Part shown: piece after piece, positions 34,787 to 47,821 of the stretch
Position numbering within the stretch: the first letter of the stretch is position 1
Layout: every line of letters starts with the position of its first letter
Origin: Iris pallida
Lineage: Eukaryota > Streptophyta > Magnoliopsida > Asparagales > Iridaceae
Assembly (NCBI GenBank): GCA_029216955.1
Contig: JANAVB010033216.1
Location: forward strand, 7,365,138 to 7,429,137
Length of the DNA stretch: 64,000 nt
Reading direction: 5' to 3'
Made by a program: the position numbers and the translations under genes
Notes under the pieces: model-generated
The model's database searches: none
Told to the model about the DNA's origin: nothing
Seen by the model: the letters and a program-made list of their open reading frames with translations, nothing else

Positions 34787-37346
34787 TTAACGAGGGGGCG
34801 CTGCCCCCTCGACCACCGTAGCAGCACGTGGAGGCAGAGGACAAGTGCTGCGATTGTGATTGCATAATTCAAAACAATTCTGGCACCTTATCTTTCTCTT
34901 CTCTTTTCCCTTGTTCTCATATTTGCTCTTGTAACGGTCCACTTTTGGTCGTCCAGGACCACGTTTCGGAACAGGGGGTAGAACAACATCAGTGGGATTA
35001 TTTTCAAACTGTTTTTCGCAATCTGGAACAGGACGAATAGCACATGAATATAACTTCCGGTAATAATCTGATGTCCAATACTGCTCCACAAAGTCGTAAA
35101 CAGATTTATCTGAACCAACTCTGATGCATTGTATTGCATGGCTGCATGGGAATCCATATACCTTCCATCTACGACAACTACAATGACAATCAAGAAGATT
35201 CACCATGTGGGAGGAAGTATCTGCGATCACCTCAAATTCGAAATCACCGGACCGATATACCCTATAACACATGCCATCATCTGTAAGCTGCTTCAGCATA
35301 TCCTCAGCGTATGGAGTCAATTTGCTATTCAAACCAATTGCATCCTTGTGGCGATCCGAAATCATCTTCATCATCTTCACACGGATGACATTTACAATTG
35401 CTAAAATAGGCAATTTCTTCTCAGCCTTTATCCATGCATTGAATGACTCTGCACAACTAGAAGCAACCTCACCGTATCTACATCCCGGGAAGAATGCGTT
35501 TGACCAGTGTTCAGGTTTTTGTTTATTCATCCAATTCACAACATGACCACAATTCAGATCATAAATCTTCTTGATTGCTTGTCTATACCCACCTTTATAC
35601 AGAAAAACAAATAAGTAATAAAGAATTAGGTCAATTCACAAAATTATGAAAAAATAAGTGCATTCTCATAAGGATAATAGTCATTCTCCGTTCAAAAGCT
35701 AACGGAGAATGATATTCTCCGTTCTATGCAAGACGGAGAATACCATTCTCCGTTCAAAAGCTAACGGAGAATGCTATTCTCCGTTCTATGTTGGACGGAG
35801 AATGGTCATTCTCCGTGTGATTGAAACGGAGAATGACTATTCTCCGTCTTAATGACACGGAGAATGGTCATTCTCCTTGTTAAATTAATGGTAAATGCAT
35901 TAAAAATGTGCATATATCTGTCTCATTAACACACCTGGAGTTAGAGCATACTGCTTGCCTCCAAGCTTCAAGTACATGCGGATACAATCTTTCATTTCCT
36001 TTCTCTTTCATCGGTATGTTATTCTTCATGTGATAATAGCAATAGCTATGGTAATCATTAGGAAACACTTTAGGGACTTCAGAAACTAGACCAGTGCCTT
36101 GATCCGAAAGAAAAACAATACGCCTACTACATCCAACAACATTCTTTAGATTTCTAAGGAACCATTCCCAATTATCGCCATCTTCGCCTGAGACTATACC
36201 GTATGCAATAGGGTAGAACTGTTGGTTACCATTCTTCGCTGTAGCAGACATCAAACATCCTCTAAACCTACCTGTAAGGAAAGTAGCATCCAAATATAGC
36301 ATTGGACGACAATATTGAAAGCCTTCTACGCAAGCCCCATATGAAAGAAAAAGCCGCTCAAACCTCATTGATGAATCATCTTTCTGAAAGTCGATAACGG
36401 AACCATTATTGGTTTCCTTTACCTTGTTGACATACCAACACAAGTCACTGTAAGATCTAACATCATCTCCGTACATTTCCTGGTGCACCAGCCTAATGCC
36501 ATGGTATGCCTGCCCGTAGGTAACAGATAAGCCGTAGTCGACCTTGAAATCATCGACAACAGATTTTGCTGACTTTTTAGGATGCATCCGAACAATGTCA
36601 CTAACCAAACTTTTCACAAACTTTGCTGGAACAACCTGATTACCTTTATCCATATAGCCAGCTCCACAATTATGTTCTCCCACATACCTCTTCACCTCAA
36701 AAATTTGATTATCTTTCGAAATAGATATAGCATGGAAGCTCCACAAACAAGCATGTGTCTTGTAATTCTTGCAGCAAACAGTATACCTCCCCGGCTCAGA
36801 TTTCAAAATGTGAAATGGATGACGAGATTCAAAACATACCTTTCTAACAGCATTCCTAACTTCTTCAACACCATTTAGAAAAATCTGACCAACACCAGTA
36901 ATTGATCCAGGCCACATATCCGATTTCCTCTTCTTCACTGTCTCAGTTGAGCCCTCATAAAATTGTACTACTCGTTTGTCCTTTACAGTAGGAGAAGATC
37001 TACTCAAAGAACTAGAGGAGGAAGACGAAGGTCCCATGTGAAAGCTTTGACAAGGAAAAGATGTTGATGAAGAACATTGAGAGTATATTTGCTCCACAAA
37101 TAGATCAAAACTCACATCATGAGTACCGTTAAAACCACCAACCAATGAGCGAAGCCAAAAATCACTTTCAACATACAGTTCAGTCCCATCAGAGTGCAAA
37201 AACCTGAAACGGAAGGAAAGTGGATCCAAAGAAGTCCATCGATCGCACACTTTATTCTTTAAAAAATCCACGGTACTTTCATGTGTGACACGGCAGGAAA
37301 CTATGTCTCCCTTGAAACAAATGTTAACTAAACAACTTGATTCCAT
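34787..37346 (-). CDS. MuDR-type MULE transposase, two exons
   Basis: Exon 1 is 37346-35935 and exon 2 about 35590-34787. The first 85 residues look PB1-like. A MuDR-type zinc DNA-binding region follows (CCKNYKTHACLW ... VKRYVGEHNCG). The DDE core has Asp in YLDATFLTGRFRG, Asp in IVFLSDQGTG and, in exon 2, Glu in SSCAESFNAWI. The SWIM finger is CHCSCRRWKVYGFPCSHA. Near the C-terminus are KRGPGRPK (AT-hook-like) and a zinc knuckle CQNCFELCNHNRSTC with one extra residue compared with the usual spacing. The donor AG/GTGTGT at 35934 and an acceptor near 35592 flank palindrome array 5, but the phases I read differ by one base, so either a lesion or another splice site is involved. The product would cut and move this element. 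Confidence 0.88.
34791..34811. other. GC-rich hairpin at the transposase stop codon
   Basis: CGAGGGGGC-GCT-GCCCCCTCG is a perfect 9-bp stem with a 3-base loop, one base from the transposase stop (34787-34789). It is out of keeping with the AT-rich surroundings. It encodes the final residues of the protein. Confidence 0.8.
35670..35878. repeat. Palindrome array 5 (transposase intron)
   Basis: About six copies of the same CGGAGAATG/CATTCTCCG palindrome, with a different spacer family (GTTCAAAAGCTAAC, GTTCTATGCAAGAC). It occupies the intron between the two transposase exons. Confidence 0.95.
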
Positions 37347-37415
37347 ATCTTCCCCCCTGATAACATAAAAACATAAGAGGCCACAAATAGAACAATAAAA
37401 TTCTCATCTAATAAT

Positions 37416-37725
37416 GATTATTCTCCGTCTAAAAATAACGGAGAATAAATATCATCAGTTGGAACTAACTTATAATGATCATTCTCCGTCTAAAGTAAAA
37501 CGGAGAATGTCATTCTCCGTCCAAATTAAGACGGAGAATGTCATTCTCCGTCCTAACTAAGACGGATAATGTCATTCTCCGTTCAAATTAAAACGGAGAA
37601 TGTCATTCTCCGTCCTAATTAAGACGGAGAATGGCATTCTCCGTCCTAAAAACAAAACGGTTAATGATCTTTATAAGAAGTAATTGTCATTCTCCTTTAA
37701 AATATAACGGAGAATGCTATTCGCA
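37416..37725. repeat. Palindrome array 6 (upstream of the transposase gene)
   Basis: About eight palindromes with spacers such as GTCCAAATTAAGAC and GTCCTAATTAAGAC, a third spacer family. It lies 5' of the transposase start (37346), where its promoter would be. Confidence 0.95.
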
Positions 37726-38267
37726 TAAAATAACAAGATTAAATATCTCACTAACATTTTCTAAGTTAATAATCTTCATAACAAAATCAAATTCAGCATA
37801 AATTATGAGATATACGAAGCTGATGGATGAATTTCTACAGATCTGAACTCTCACCTTGTTTTAAGATCTATAAAAAGACGGAGAAGAAGATCTTCTATCC
37901 ACAATTGACCTAATCGCCGGAAACCACGAAGATGATGTTGATGATGATGATGATCGATGATGATGAAGGATGATCGACGTTCGACTGACGAAAACCACAG
38001 TGAACTACGAACGATTCTGCGATCTCTAATAAAGATTATATCAATGGATTTCAAATTTCTCGTGAAGAAGAAGAAGAATACGAATTTCTCAATCCAAATC
38101 TGAGTTTGCGAATTCATAATTATATATAGATGTCCAAATTTACGCGAAGGGGTATTTTTGGAATTATGATAATGGCAAATTTTGTAAATACATAGCAACT
38201 AGAGAGAATCTTGAAATATTTAACGTGTAAAAACTTAATTCTGGGCATTTCATAAAAATAATCCAGC
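37726..38267. other. Subterminal region of the MULE, likely 5' leader of the transposase gene
   Basis: No recognised gene. A GATGAT-rich stretch occurs at 37928-37978. The segment is free of palindromes and leads into the right terminal inverted repeat. Confidence 0.5.
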
Positions 38268-38322
38268 GGGTGGGCATTTCATAAAAGCCCACCCCGAAAT
38301 TGGGCTTCTCAGCAATTTCCAG
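38268..38322. repeat. Right terminal inverted repeat of the MULE
   Basis: Pairs with 26352-26405. The outermost base is at 38322, directly before the TTGTTTATT duplication. Confidence 0.8.
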
Positions 38323-39662
38323 TTGTTTATTTCATTTCTATTATTGTAGAAGAAAGCATCAGTAAGTTTTTTGGGTTAAGCTATTAGTTAGGTTTTCTAA
38401 TTGGGCCCATTAGTTGGCCTATGAGTTGGTTTAAATCATTTGGGCTTTAGTATTTTTATTTATATGTAGAAGTTTGTTGGCTTATATTGATAATTGTTTT
38501 TTTTAGCTTGGGACTAAATAAAGCATATACATTCTTTAATTGGGCTTTAGGACTAGAAAATATTTTGGTTTATTATTATCACTATTAGACTTAAAATAGT
38601 TTTTATATTATATGTTTTCTATATATAAGCTTTAATGAACATCAATTTAACTGTTATTGGGCTTTGGTATTATTATCTTGAGCTTAAACATATATAATAA
38701 ATAAATAGGCCCTTAAATACAAGTATTTTATAAGTCTATATAGTATACCTATATATACATTTTAAATAGGACCCCAGGCGAGTACAGTTCTTGTTTGTTT
38801 TCAGTATTGTTAATTACTATAATTGCATGATTAGTGATGTTATATTTGATTCTTGACACATTCGTTACACGAAATTAGTGACATGGATTTTAGTCATGAT
38901 ATCATGTTTTCATATTTTGTCGTATTGCCATGATCATCATGCTTGCTTTACCATATTTCGTGACATATTGTCATGGCTAATCTATGTGTAGTAGTCGGGT
39001 GGGGAAGTACATACTAAGTAGATATGTGATCAACCCCCTAGACCGTGCTTTATTTTATATTTTATGCAATGTAGACCGTGAGGATGCAAATCCTATGTAG
39101 ACCGTACAGTATAATGGACCAGCCTGATCACATATTGAAAGGTGTACTTCAAATCACGTAGATATTATGTTTCCCTTGCACCATGCTTTACTTCTCTTTA
39201 TAGTTTGTCAACTGTTTCGTGTTACTTTCCATGCCATAATTTTTAGTTTACTTAATTCATCATGTATGTCATTTTCTATTTATGATTTTATAGTTGTTAC
39301 CATATATTTAGAACCGCATGCTTGAATTGTACTCATTCCATTACTGACTGGAAATCACATTTTTCAGATTAGTCGTTCCTACTCTATACGAGGGATCCTT
39401 GGGGGAGATGCGACTGCCAAAACCTAGAGACTACTTAAATAGTTGAGTATTCATTTAGTTGTCTTTTCTATTTTTGTGAGACATTGTATTTTTATAATCA
39501 AATGTAAGTTTGGATATTGTAATTGATTTAGTTTTGTGAATGAGCATATATTGTGATTTGGGCATTGTGGTCTACATAGCTTACTACGTCAATTCTACGA
39601 TGTAGGCTGGACTTGCGCACGCACTTGCATCCGAAAAAGCGAGTATGGGTCGTGATAGAGGG

Positions 39663-40368
39663 CATAGCAAGATACATAATATACAAGCCATAATGTAAGA
39701 AAAAGTATAAGAGTCCAAGGTGTTCTATCCATTATGTGTAAATGTAATGAAGACAACGTTTGACAAATTGAGCTCTCTCGAAGGGGTACATATGCAGTGA
39801 CGCTCCTCCGAGGTACCAGCATGCAGCTACATCTAAGTGAACACTACAGTTAGCTCCTCCGCCTAGTGACTGTCTTCCCCATCCAGTGAATCTAGAATGG
39901 GTCGACTCCTCAACACGATCAGTTACTAATGTGAAGTCTAATATATAGTACAAATGAAATATGTCTAGCATGAACTATGTCGTCACACGTTCCGTCGTAC
40001 TGATGATCAGCATCATCTCACCATGTCCAAAGTAAGTGTCGGGGTCCTGTGAGATATCAGTATATTTATTTCGCAGTGTAGGGGTAGTCTCCAATGGCCT
40101 AGGCTAAAAGTAAAGAACCAACGCATTCCGTTAGGTGCACCCATAGTCATGCTTGGACGCGTAAATATAATATAGCAATAAGAGTAGCAGAGCAGAAACT
40201 AAAATTGAAATGGAAATATAACATAGTGGTAAGGCATACTTGCCTGGATCCCCGTGCTGGAAATGCCGAAGAACTGATCCCGAATCTGATTCCGAATGAT
40301 CCCAAGAGCCTATTAATAACCTTAAATTAGTGAACTATTAGAGCTTGAGTTTACTAAATATGCACATG

Positions 40369-40466
<98 letters not shown>

Positions 40467-40655
40467 GCTATTGGATTTAGCTTGTTACAGATTAATCATC
40501 AATGGTTATAGATACTGACTTTGCTTTATTGACCCAAAACTACCATCCCAATATTCCTCTCAAGTAAGTTGCATAGAAACCATATGAACTAACTGATGGA
40601 AGTTTACATACATCTATTCATTTACTGGACGGATCGGCAATAGGCTTGATGGCCA
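39663..40655. other. Unassigned sequence with a (TA)n tract
   Basis: No gene is recognised. Alternating TA occupies about 40370-40463. A phrase near 40225-40255 (GGCATACTTGCCTGGATCC) resembles the reverse of LTR landmarks at 20705-20730, so part may be an old minus-strand LTR. Confidence 0.45.
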
Positions 40656-42584
40656 GGTCATGTCACTACCACATTTTTAGCCTAAGGGTATTTTGGTCAT
40701 TTTTGACTTTTTGTGAAATTAAATTTTTATTAATTAAATATGTGCTAATTATTTAATTAAGCCTTAACCTAGAAGTTAACCTAATCTAGATATTATCCAT
40801 GAGCCTAGATATTAGATTAGAAGCTTCTATCATGACAAGGTTAGGAATATCTAGATATTAAGTTGAGGTTAGATATTTGTTAAGGATAGATATTTTCACT
40901 TGGTCCTTTAGCTTGATGCCTAGAATTAAACTAGCTAGAGGCCTTTAAACCTCATAAAACTTAACCCTAACCCTAGAAATAACCCTAGGCTCCCATCAAA
41001 GAATCTTCACCTCTATATAACATCTCTTAGCACCCCTTTGCCTCTTTTACATAGCCTCTTAAGAATCCTAATAGTGTTCTTCCCCAAATCACCCCCAATT
41101 CTTCATTTATCCTCTAAATTGAGTCTAGTCTTTTGTATTGGACTCTATTCCTGGTGTAGAGACTGTGGAAGACTAACTAGCAAAGATTTGGAGACTTGGG
41201 ATTATTACAAATTGGAGAAGGATCCTTATTCATTAAGTTTTTCATTGAGATTCACTCTCAATAGGTAAAACCTATAAAACTCATTCAAATTCTTGATTTC
41301 TTTCCATAGTTGCATTCATTTAGGTGTCCCATAGTTGTAGACCAAGTTTGGTAGGAATTGGTGTCCATTTGAGACACATATCGGATACGTATCGGAGTGT
41401 GTATGCAAGCGTTTGATGAAATGCCTCAATAAACTTTTTGTTCCTATTTTTCAAAACTAATTTTAGATTTGTGTAGCCCTTGATGTGTGTTTTCAAACCC
41501 CCAAACTCTGAGCACATTTTTGTGTCATTTTGGTATCCAAAATAGACACGGACACGCCGCACGAGACCCTCGTGAGCTGTCCTGCTGCTCGAGTGCTGTA
41601 TCGGACATGACACGGCTCGGTTGGACACGAAACTTGGTGGAACATGGGGATAATGTCTGAGAACATGCTCCCGAAGTTGCATCGAGTTTCGTGGAGTGGT
41701 TAGGAAGAAATTCGATATGCACTGGTCTCGTGTACACTGTGCACGCGCGCACAAGTGCTACTGATACGCACTTCGTACGCGGACACGTGGACACGTGGAC
41801 ATGTGTACACAATGAAGTATGATGAAACCCTAGCCCTAGACCCCTTCGACCACTGTACATGAGCACGAGGCTCCACGTGGCCTGTGTCGTATCCACGAGG
41901 ACTTGACACGGCCGCACGAGCCTGTGCACATGCGTTTTTCTGATACTGTGTATATATCGTAATTGGACACTTCGTGCCTAGTTATGTGGACACGAAATCA
42001 CCCCCTGACACGAGTACATGGTGACTCACCTCTGTAAGTAATTAATTTGGGTTTATTATTTATTTTGGGTTCGAATTCATGAGAAAACAGTGAGTTTACT
42101 GATATTGCAAAAACTGGGATTTTGGGGATTTTCATGGATTTGATTTCGAGTTTGGTTTTCCTGAGATTGAGATTTTGTAAATAAGTAATGTAGGTTTGTT
42201 GAGATTTTTCATTTGTATGTTAACAAGTTTAACTGACATTGATGTTGAAGTTTTACATTATATATTACTGTTATATATACAAAATAGAGAATTAATTTTG
42301 TATATGAAACTGAGTTAATATTTATATGTATATATGTACTGAAATACCTGAGATTAAATGAATGTTGAACTGAGTTTAGGTCTAGATGTTGGTTTTTGTT
42401 TATGGATTTACTGTGGTGTTAAACTGAGAGTGTTATCTGCCACTGTTTAAACTGAACACTTATACACCTCACTGTATCACTCTTTACACTAAATGAACAC
42501 ACACACACACCTCCCTGTCTCATTCACTTCACTGACACACACATTTCACACATTCCTGCCATGTTCTGTTCTGCAATATAACTG

Positions 42585-42585
<1 letters not shown>

Positions 42586-42622
<37 letters not shown>

Positions 42623-42629
42623 ACACATA

Positions 42630-42722
<93 letters not shown>
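42586..42722. repeat. (CA)n then (TA)n microsatellite
   Basis: About 30 bases of CA repeats (42586-42620) and 90 bases of TA (42633-42722), directly left of the foldback element. Confidence 0.95.
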
Positions 42723-43166
<444 letters not shown>

Positions 43167-43384
43167 ATGTATAGTTATATATGATGTGGATTGTGTTTGT
43201 ATATATAATATGTGGTATATTCATGTTATACATTGGTTTTATTATGTGATATGTGATATGGGCTATAAGCCATGTACTTGGTAGTATAGTCTTGGTTTAG
43301 ATATATGTGTATATATATGATATACATTTATACCTAGACATTGGTTAGGACTAGATTTGACTAGATAACTTGAGCTTGACCTAA

Positions 43385-43650
43385 GTTTGAAATAATAGAC
43401 TATTTGACTTAGGGTTGACCAGAGTCGACCAGGGTTGACCAAAGTTGACCAGGGTTGACCAAAGTTGACCAAGGATTGACTTTGACCCAGAATGACCTAG
43501 AATTGACTAACCTAGACTAGTTAACCATTGATGACCAAACCCTAGATAGTTTGACCACAGTTGACTATAGTTGACCTAGTTTGACTGTATAGTTGACCAG
43601 AGTTGACCAAGAGTTGACTTTGGCCTAGATTGACCTAGAATCATATAGAA
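43385..43650 (+). repeat. TTGACC/TTGACT (W-box-like) repeat array in the solo LTR
   Basis: Some 20 copies of TTGAC(C/T) lie on the plus strand, often spaced 10-11 bases (AGGGTTGACC, AAAGTTGACC). TTGAC(C/T) is the core W-box bound by WRKY transcription factors. The array lies in the upstream part of the LTR's second half. Whether it is functional or a slipped repeat is unknown. Confidence 0.85.
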
Positions 43651-44883
43651 TGTATTGTAAACTTTATTTTTACTATTATGGATACATTGTGGCCTGTGTT
43701 GCTCTAAATAGGACTCAGTTACTCTGATTTGGGCATATATTCTCATCGGACATTCAGGATATCAGATGAGCACATTCTCTGATCGTTTCATACTTGCTAG
43801 GACTTATATTCTTGTTCTAGATCACTTTACGTAATGTTGTCACGATGTTATCACGGATTGGTACTATATGGATCTTTTTATGAGATATTATTCCCCTCGG
43901 GAGCATCGGATATGTCATGTTATGTGCTTTTCACGTACATCATGTATTCCTGTGCTTTCACTATTCATGTACACTCATGTGATTCATGTACTCTCATGTT
44001 CACTGAGCCCATCATGTATATTATTCATGTGCACTCATTTATTGAGCCCATGTGAAATCATGTATTTAACATAACTTGAATGGATCCTTGTGTATTGATT
44101 GGGGCATGGGTGAATAAAATTTGTTATATGGATCATATCCCCAGTAGTTATTCATGTGTACTTTCATAGCTTATTCATGTGCAACCTAACCTGTTTACAT
44201 AACCATATTGTGCTCTAAATCACTAGTCACTTGCAGTTCTTACTTATCATGTATATATTTCCAGTTTACAAATATATTTCTTATTTTTATGTATATCTTC
44301 TTACAGTTCATGTATCTTACTCTTTTGTATGCTTTACATTTTGTCATGATATGAACTGCGTGAGATGTATTGTGCTCGTTCTTGTCCTGACTGGACCTGT
44401 TGAAAATATTACAGAGGACGATGAGGATTTCTGTACCACATACTACGGAGCCCACATAGATGATATCTGTGAGCTGATTCCACAGGAGGACCCTGCAGCA
44501 GTTGATGACACCATCCCTTTAGTCTAGGCTAGTTAGCTAGATAGTTATCTTATTTCTTGTTGTCTTGTCTTATTTTGATATTTCTGAGATATATTATTTT
44601 TGGATGTTGTGTTGTGTCGTATAGACACTTAGACTTATTTCTCTTCTATTTGTACTTCATTTGGAGATTTCATATCTATCATGTCGTGCTGTTTCTACTT
44701 TAGATTGTGATTGAGATGTACATTCTATATTGTCCTCCGTTCGGAGAGTTTATCTTGTGCAGTAACATTTATACTGTGTTAGATGTTGTGACCTAGGACA
44801 ACGTTCTACTGCCGACACTGCGGCGTAGGCTGGATGTACCCACTTCTCGTGCCCCTACACTGGGTACAGGTCGTGACAGGTCA

Positions 44884-45778
44884 TATATACAACAACATAG
44901 AAAGCATGACGTTTGGAATGGGTTCTACATAGAAAGCCACCAACCTATACTTGTACTCTTTCAATAGTGCATGCACTTGCTAGCACAATGCTCCCTTTCT
45001 TGCCTCTTTCAATAGTGCATGCTACTCCCTAAAGGTACTCACACTTCCTAGCACAATGCTCCCTTTCTTGCATTTATTGGCATCAACCAACGGAATAACA
45101 TAGGGTCATTCGGTTGGAATATATTAAAAAACTTGCTACTACACATGAACTACCACATTATTTGCAACACATGAAAACTACACCCTTAAGCTTAGATGCC
45201 TAACTTATTACCATACTCTATTATCCATGAAACTGTAACATAGTTAGGAACACCTTCTATTGAACAAAGTAGCTGCTAGTTGGGTCCTCAACAAATTTTC
45301 CTCATGGACACAAGTTTCGGTCATTCTTTGATACCTCAAACTATCACATATAACCATTCCTAAACTTAGATGTACACAATCTGCCACATAAAAGTTTTAC
45401 AAGCCTATATCAATCATGCAGCTCCTAATGAAGATGTGTTGGTACATCTTCATTAGGAGCTAGAGGATAAGGGTGTCTACTAGTTAGGAATGGATAGAGC
45501 AAAATACGAGAGGGAGGGAATACCTTGGTTTATACGGGATGAAGGAGAACTTGATGCTCTCTCGTCGTTGACGGCAACGTCGATCTAACCCGCTCGAGCC
45601 GTGTCGACTGGAGTGCTCATACCACACGAAGGGGGTGCCGACGATGTGTTGCACTGAGGTGGCACAACGAAATGTCAGCTGGGCATCACAGATGCCTCGT
45701 CGACTGAGATGAAGGGGAGAGGTCAACCACAGGAATTTCTTAATGAGGCAGCTAGGGTTTGGGTTAACAAGAAAGAGG

Positions 45779-45860
<82 letters not shown>

Positions 45861-47402
45861 GAAAAGAGGAGGGCGAGGTAGGTCGTGAGCTGAGAGGGGT
45901 GGCGTTGTCGACCATGGAGTGGTGATCATCTGTTGTGGAGTGCAGACGAATAGTACCATGCAAGGGTTGTTGTGGAGTGAGTTATTGCTCCCCACAGATT
46001 CACCTACGGGTTTCGGGTTGAAATGTTGATTTGGGCCTAGAAGAAAATGGTGTGGGCTAAACAAATTTTGATTTGTTTGTTACGAAATTGGAATTTAAAG
46101 GGGATGGGTAATCAGTTGGGCTGGAACGATAGTAATAAAGATAATGCTTAAATTGTATGGTTTGGGATTAAGTATAGGAATGTGTTGGTTAGGGGTGGTT
46201 CAACAGGAGGAGAAGAATAAGGGTGTGGCTGACGTCATGAGGAATTGAAAAATGGATTAGTTGGGCTGGGAAGAAATATTCATGTATGAAGTTTATGGCC
46301 TAAGCTTAAACTAAGTATTAAAAATAATAATAGTAGCATAGGATATAAATTTTAATTTCTAAACTTAGTAATAAAATTACTAATAAATAAATAATAATAA
46401 AAATAGGGGGTTTACAATGAATTGGGTAATGGCAATGTGTGTATGATGGACTATTGATTATAAAAGGAATCAATGTTCCGATATATCGGGTTGATGGTGT
46501 CCCTTAAGGAGCTCATAAAGATTGTCATATAAACCATGTAGGTAGATTATATCCGACATAACAAATGAAGTTGAGTGATACTACTTAAAGATAAAGATGT
46601 CGATCAATATAGTTGTCAGTAACTTAATTTGGTCGACGGACATTCGATATCTTAACATGAAGAGCTGAACAGGCATATAATAAGAATGAGCTCATAAATG
46701 TAATTTGGGATTAGGAAGGTAGTGCAACATTAGTGGACTAAACTATTGTTAACGGACCTGGGTTGGGTGTGTGGGCTGAACACGGATATGCCTAGATTTG
46801 TTAGGAGACATAACCCTAATTTTTTTCTCATGGTCCTTGTTGTAGCCTATATATACATATATATCTTCTATTCTCTGATTGTTAGATGCATCAGAAAAAT
46901 GCAGGTTTCTCTAAATATGTTCCCACACAAGGAGAGAAGGAGAAGTCAGCCAAAGAGAAAAAAAATATTGGGAGATCGTCGCCCACACGACGTTCAACCC
47001 AAGGAACGAATATGACAGAAGATCTTAAAGTCATTGACTGATTGAGGTCGCTAGAAATAGTTATCTTTGTCTCATCATTTCAGATATAATTCATGAACCC
47101 TAGTTTCCGCCATTGAAGGGTTAGATCACGCATTAAACTTGTTCATCTTTTATCGGTCGATATGCACACCAATCCGCTGTCCTGGGGATCCCAGTTCCAT
47201 CAAGACGCGCTCACATACGCATGTCTGACCAATCGAACATGGGTCGTAACATGAACATGTGATCAAGAAATGAAATAAGTTAAACTAAATTATTGTATGT
47301 TACGTAAATATTAACATTAAAATATACCTAATTTCATCCACAAAAAATCCCCATGTCATCAATATGATCTTAGTGCATAAAATTACGACGGAGCTAATTG
47401 AA
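44884..47402. other. Unassigned intergenic sequence
   Basis: No gene is recognised. Contents seen: two diverged direct repeats with TTTCAATAGTGCATGC and TAGCACAATGCTCCCTTTC (44960-45075), a perfect hairpin (45421-45460), a (TA)n plus (GA)n tract (45783-45861), and AT-rich filler. Frames across the TA tract are spurious. Confidence 0.5.
45421..45460. repeat. Perfect inverted repeat, 17-bp arms
   Basis: GCTCCTAATGAAGATGT is followed by a 6-base loop and its exact reverse complement. No surrounding gene explains it. Confidence 0.9.
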
Positions 47403-47558
47403 CTATACTGATCCTTTACCAGTTATATCCGATGGCATCTCCACACCATGGTACTCCATAATCACAAAATTAGAAGAACGTGACTCATCAAATATTGTAG
47501 GATCACCCATAACATCTAGCCCTAAAATATTTTCCACATCGACTAGGGTAATAGTCAT
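47403..47558 (-). pseudogene. Plant mobile domain fragment
   Basis: On the minus strand a 51-residue stretch begins MTITLVDVENILGLDV. This matches the MTxTLxDVxxLLGLxV signature of the plant mobile domain (aminotransferase-like, MAIL family), which is found in both host genes and transposons. A plausible upstream phrase (HYLVER) precedes it. The frame stops after SDITGKGSV and is degraded on both sides. Source element unknown. Confidence 0.55.
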
Positions 47559-47766
47559 TCTTTCGACCAAGTAATGTAATGTATTGCACCCGGGTCAAAC
47601 GCTCAATGAGACTTAGGATCAAGTTTCTATCATAATATAGGAAATATAACTAGTCAATGTACTGAAATCTAAATGCGTACACCAAGGTCGCTTGTCAGCT
47701 TCCAAGACCCAAGGTCGCTCTTATACCGCCATATGTCATGATCTCGTAATCGCGCATCAACACTAC

Positions 47767-47821
<55 letters not shown>

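Larger units (their letters stand above)
26352..38322. mobile_element. Mutator-like element (MULE) with transposase, Ulp1-like gene and palindrome arrays
   Basis: This 11,971-bp element is flanked by a perfect 9-bp duplication TTGTTTATT (26343-26351 and 38323-38331), the known MULE footprint. The ends (26352-26405 and 38268-38322) are imperfect inverted repeats, about 60% matched, sharing TTTTATGAAA, GCCCAA and CCCACCC. It carries a MuDR transposase gene on the minus strand (34787-37346), a multi-exon plus-strand gene ending in a Ulp1-like peptidase (26668-32125), and a small plus-strand gene (33169-33525). Six arrays of a CGGAGAATG-N-CATTCTCCG palindrome fill its introns and spacers. MULEs carrying Ulp1-like genes (KAONASHI type) are known in plants. 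The small gene and the palindrome arrays I have not seen described for them. Confidence 0.95.

Noticed and set aside
47772..47818. Centromere or satellite array
   Set aside because: Only simple (TA)n; no long tandem satellite unit is present in the window.
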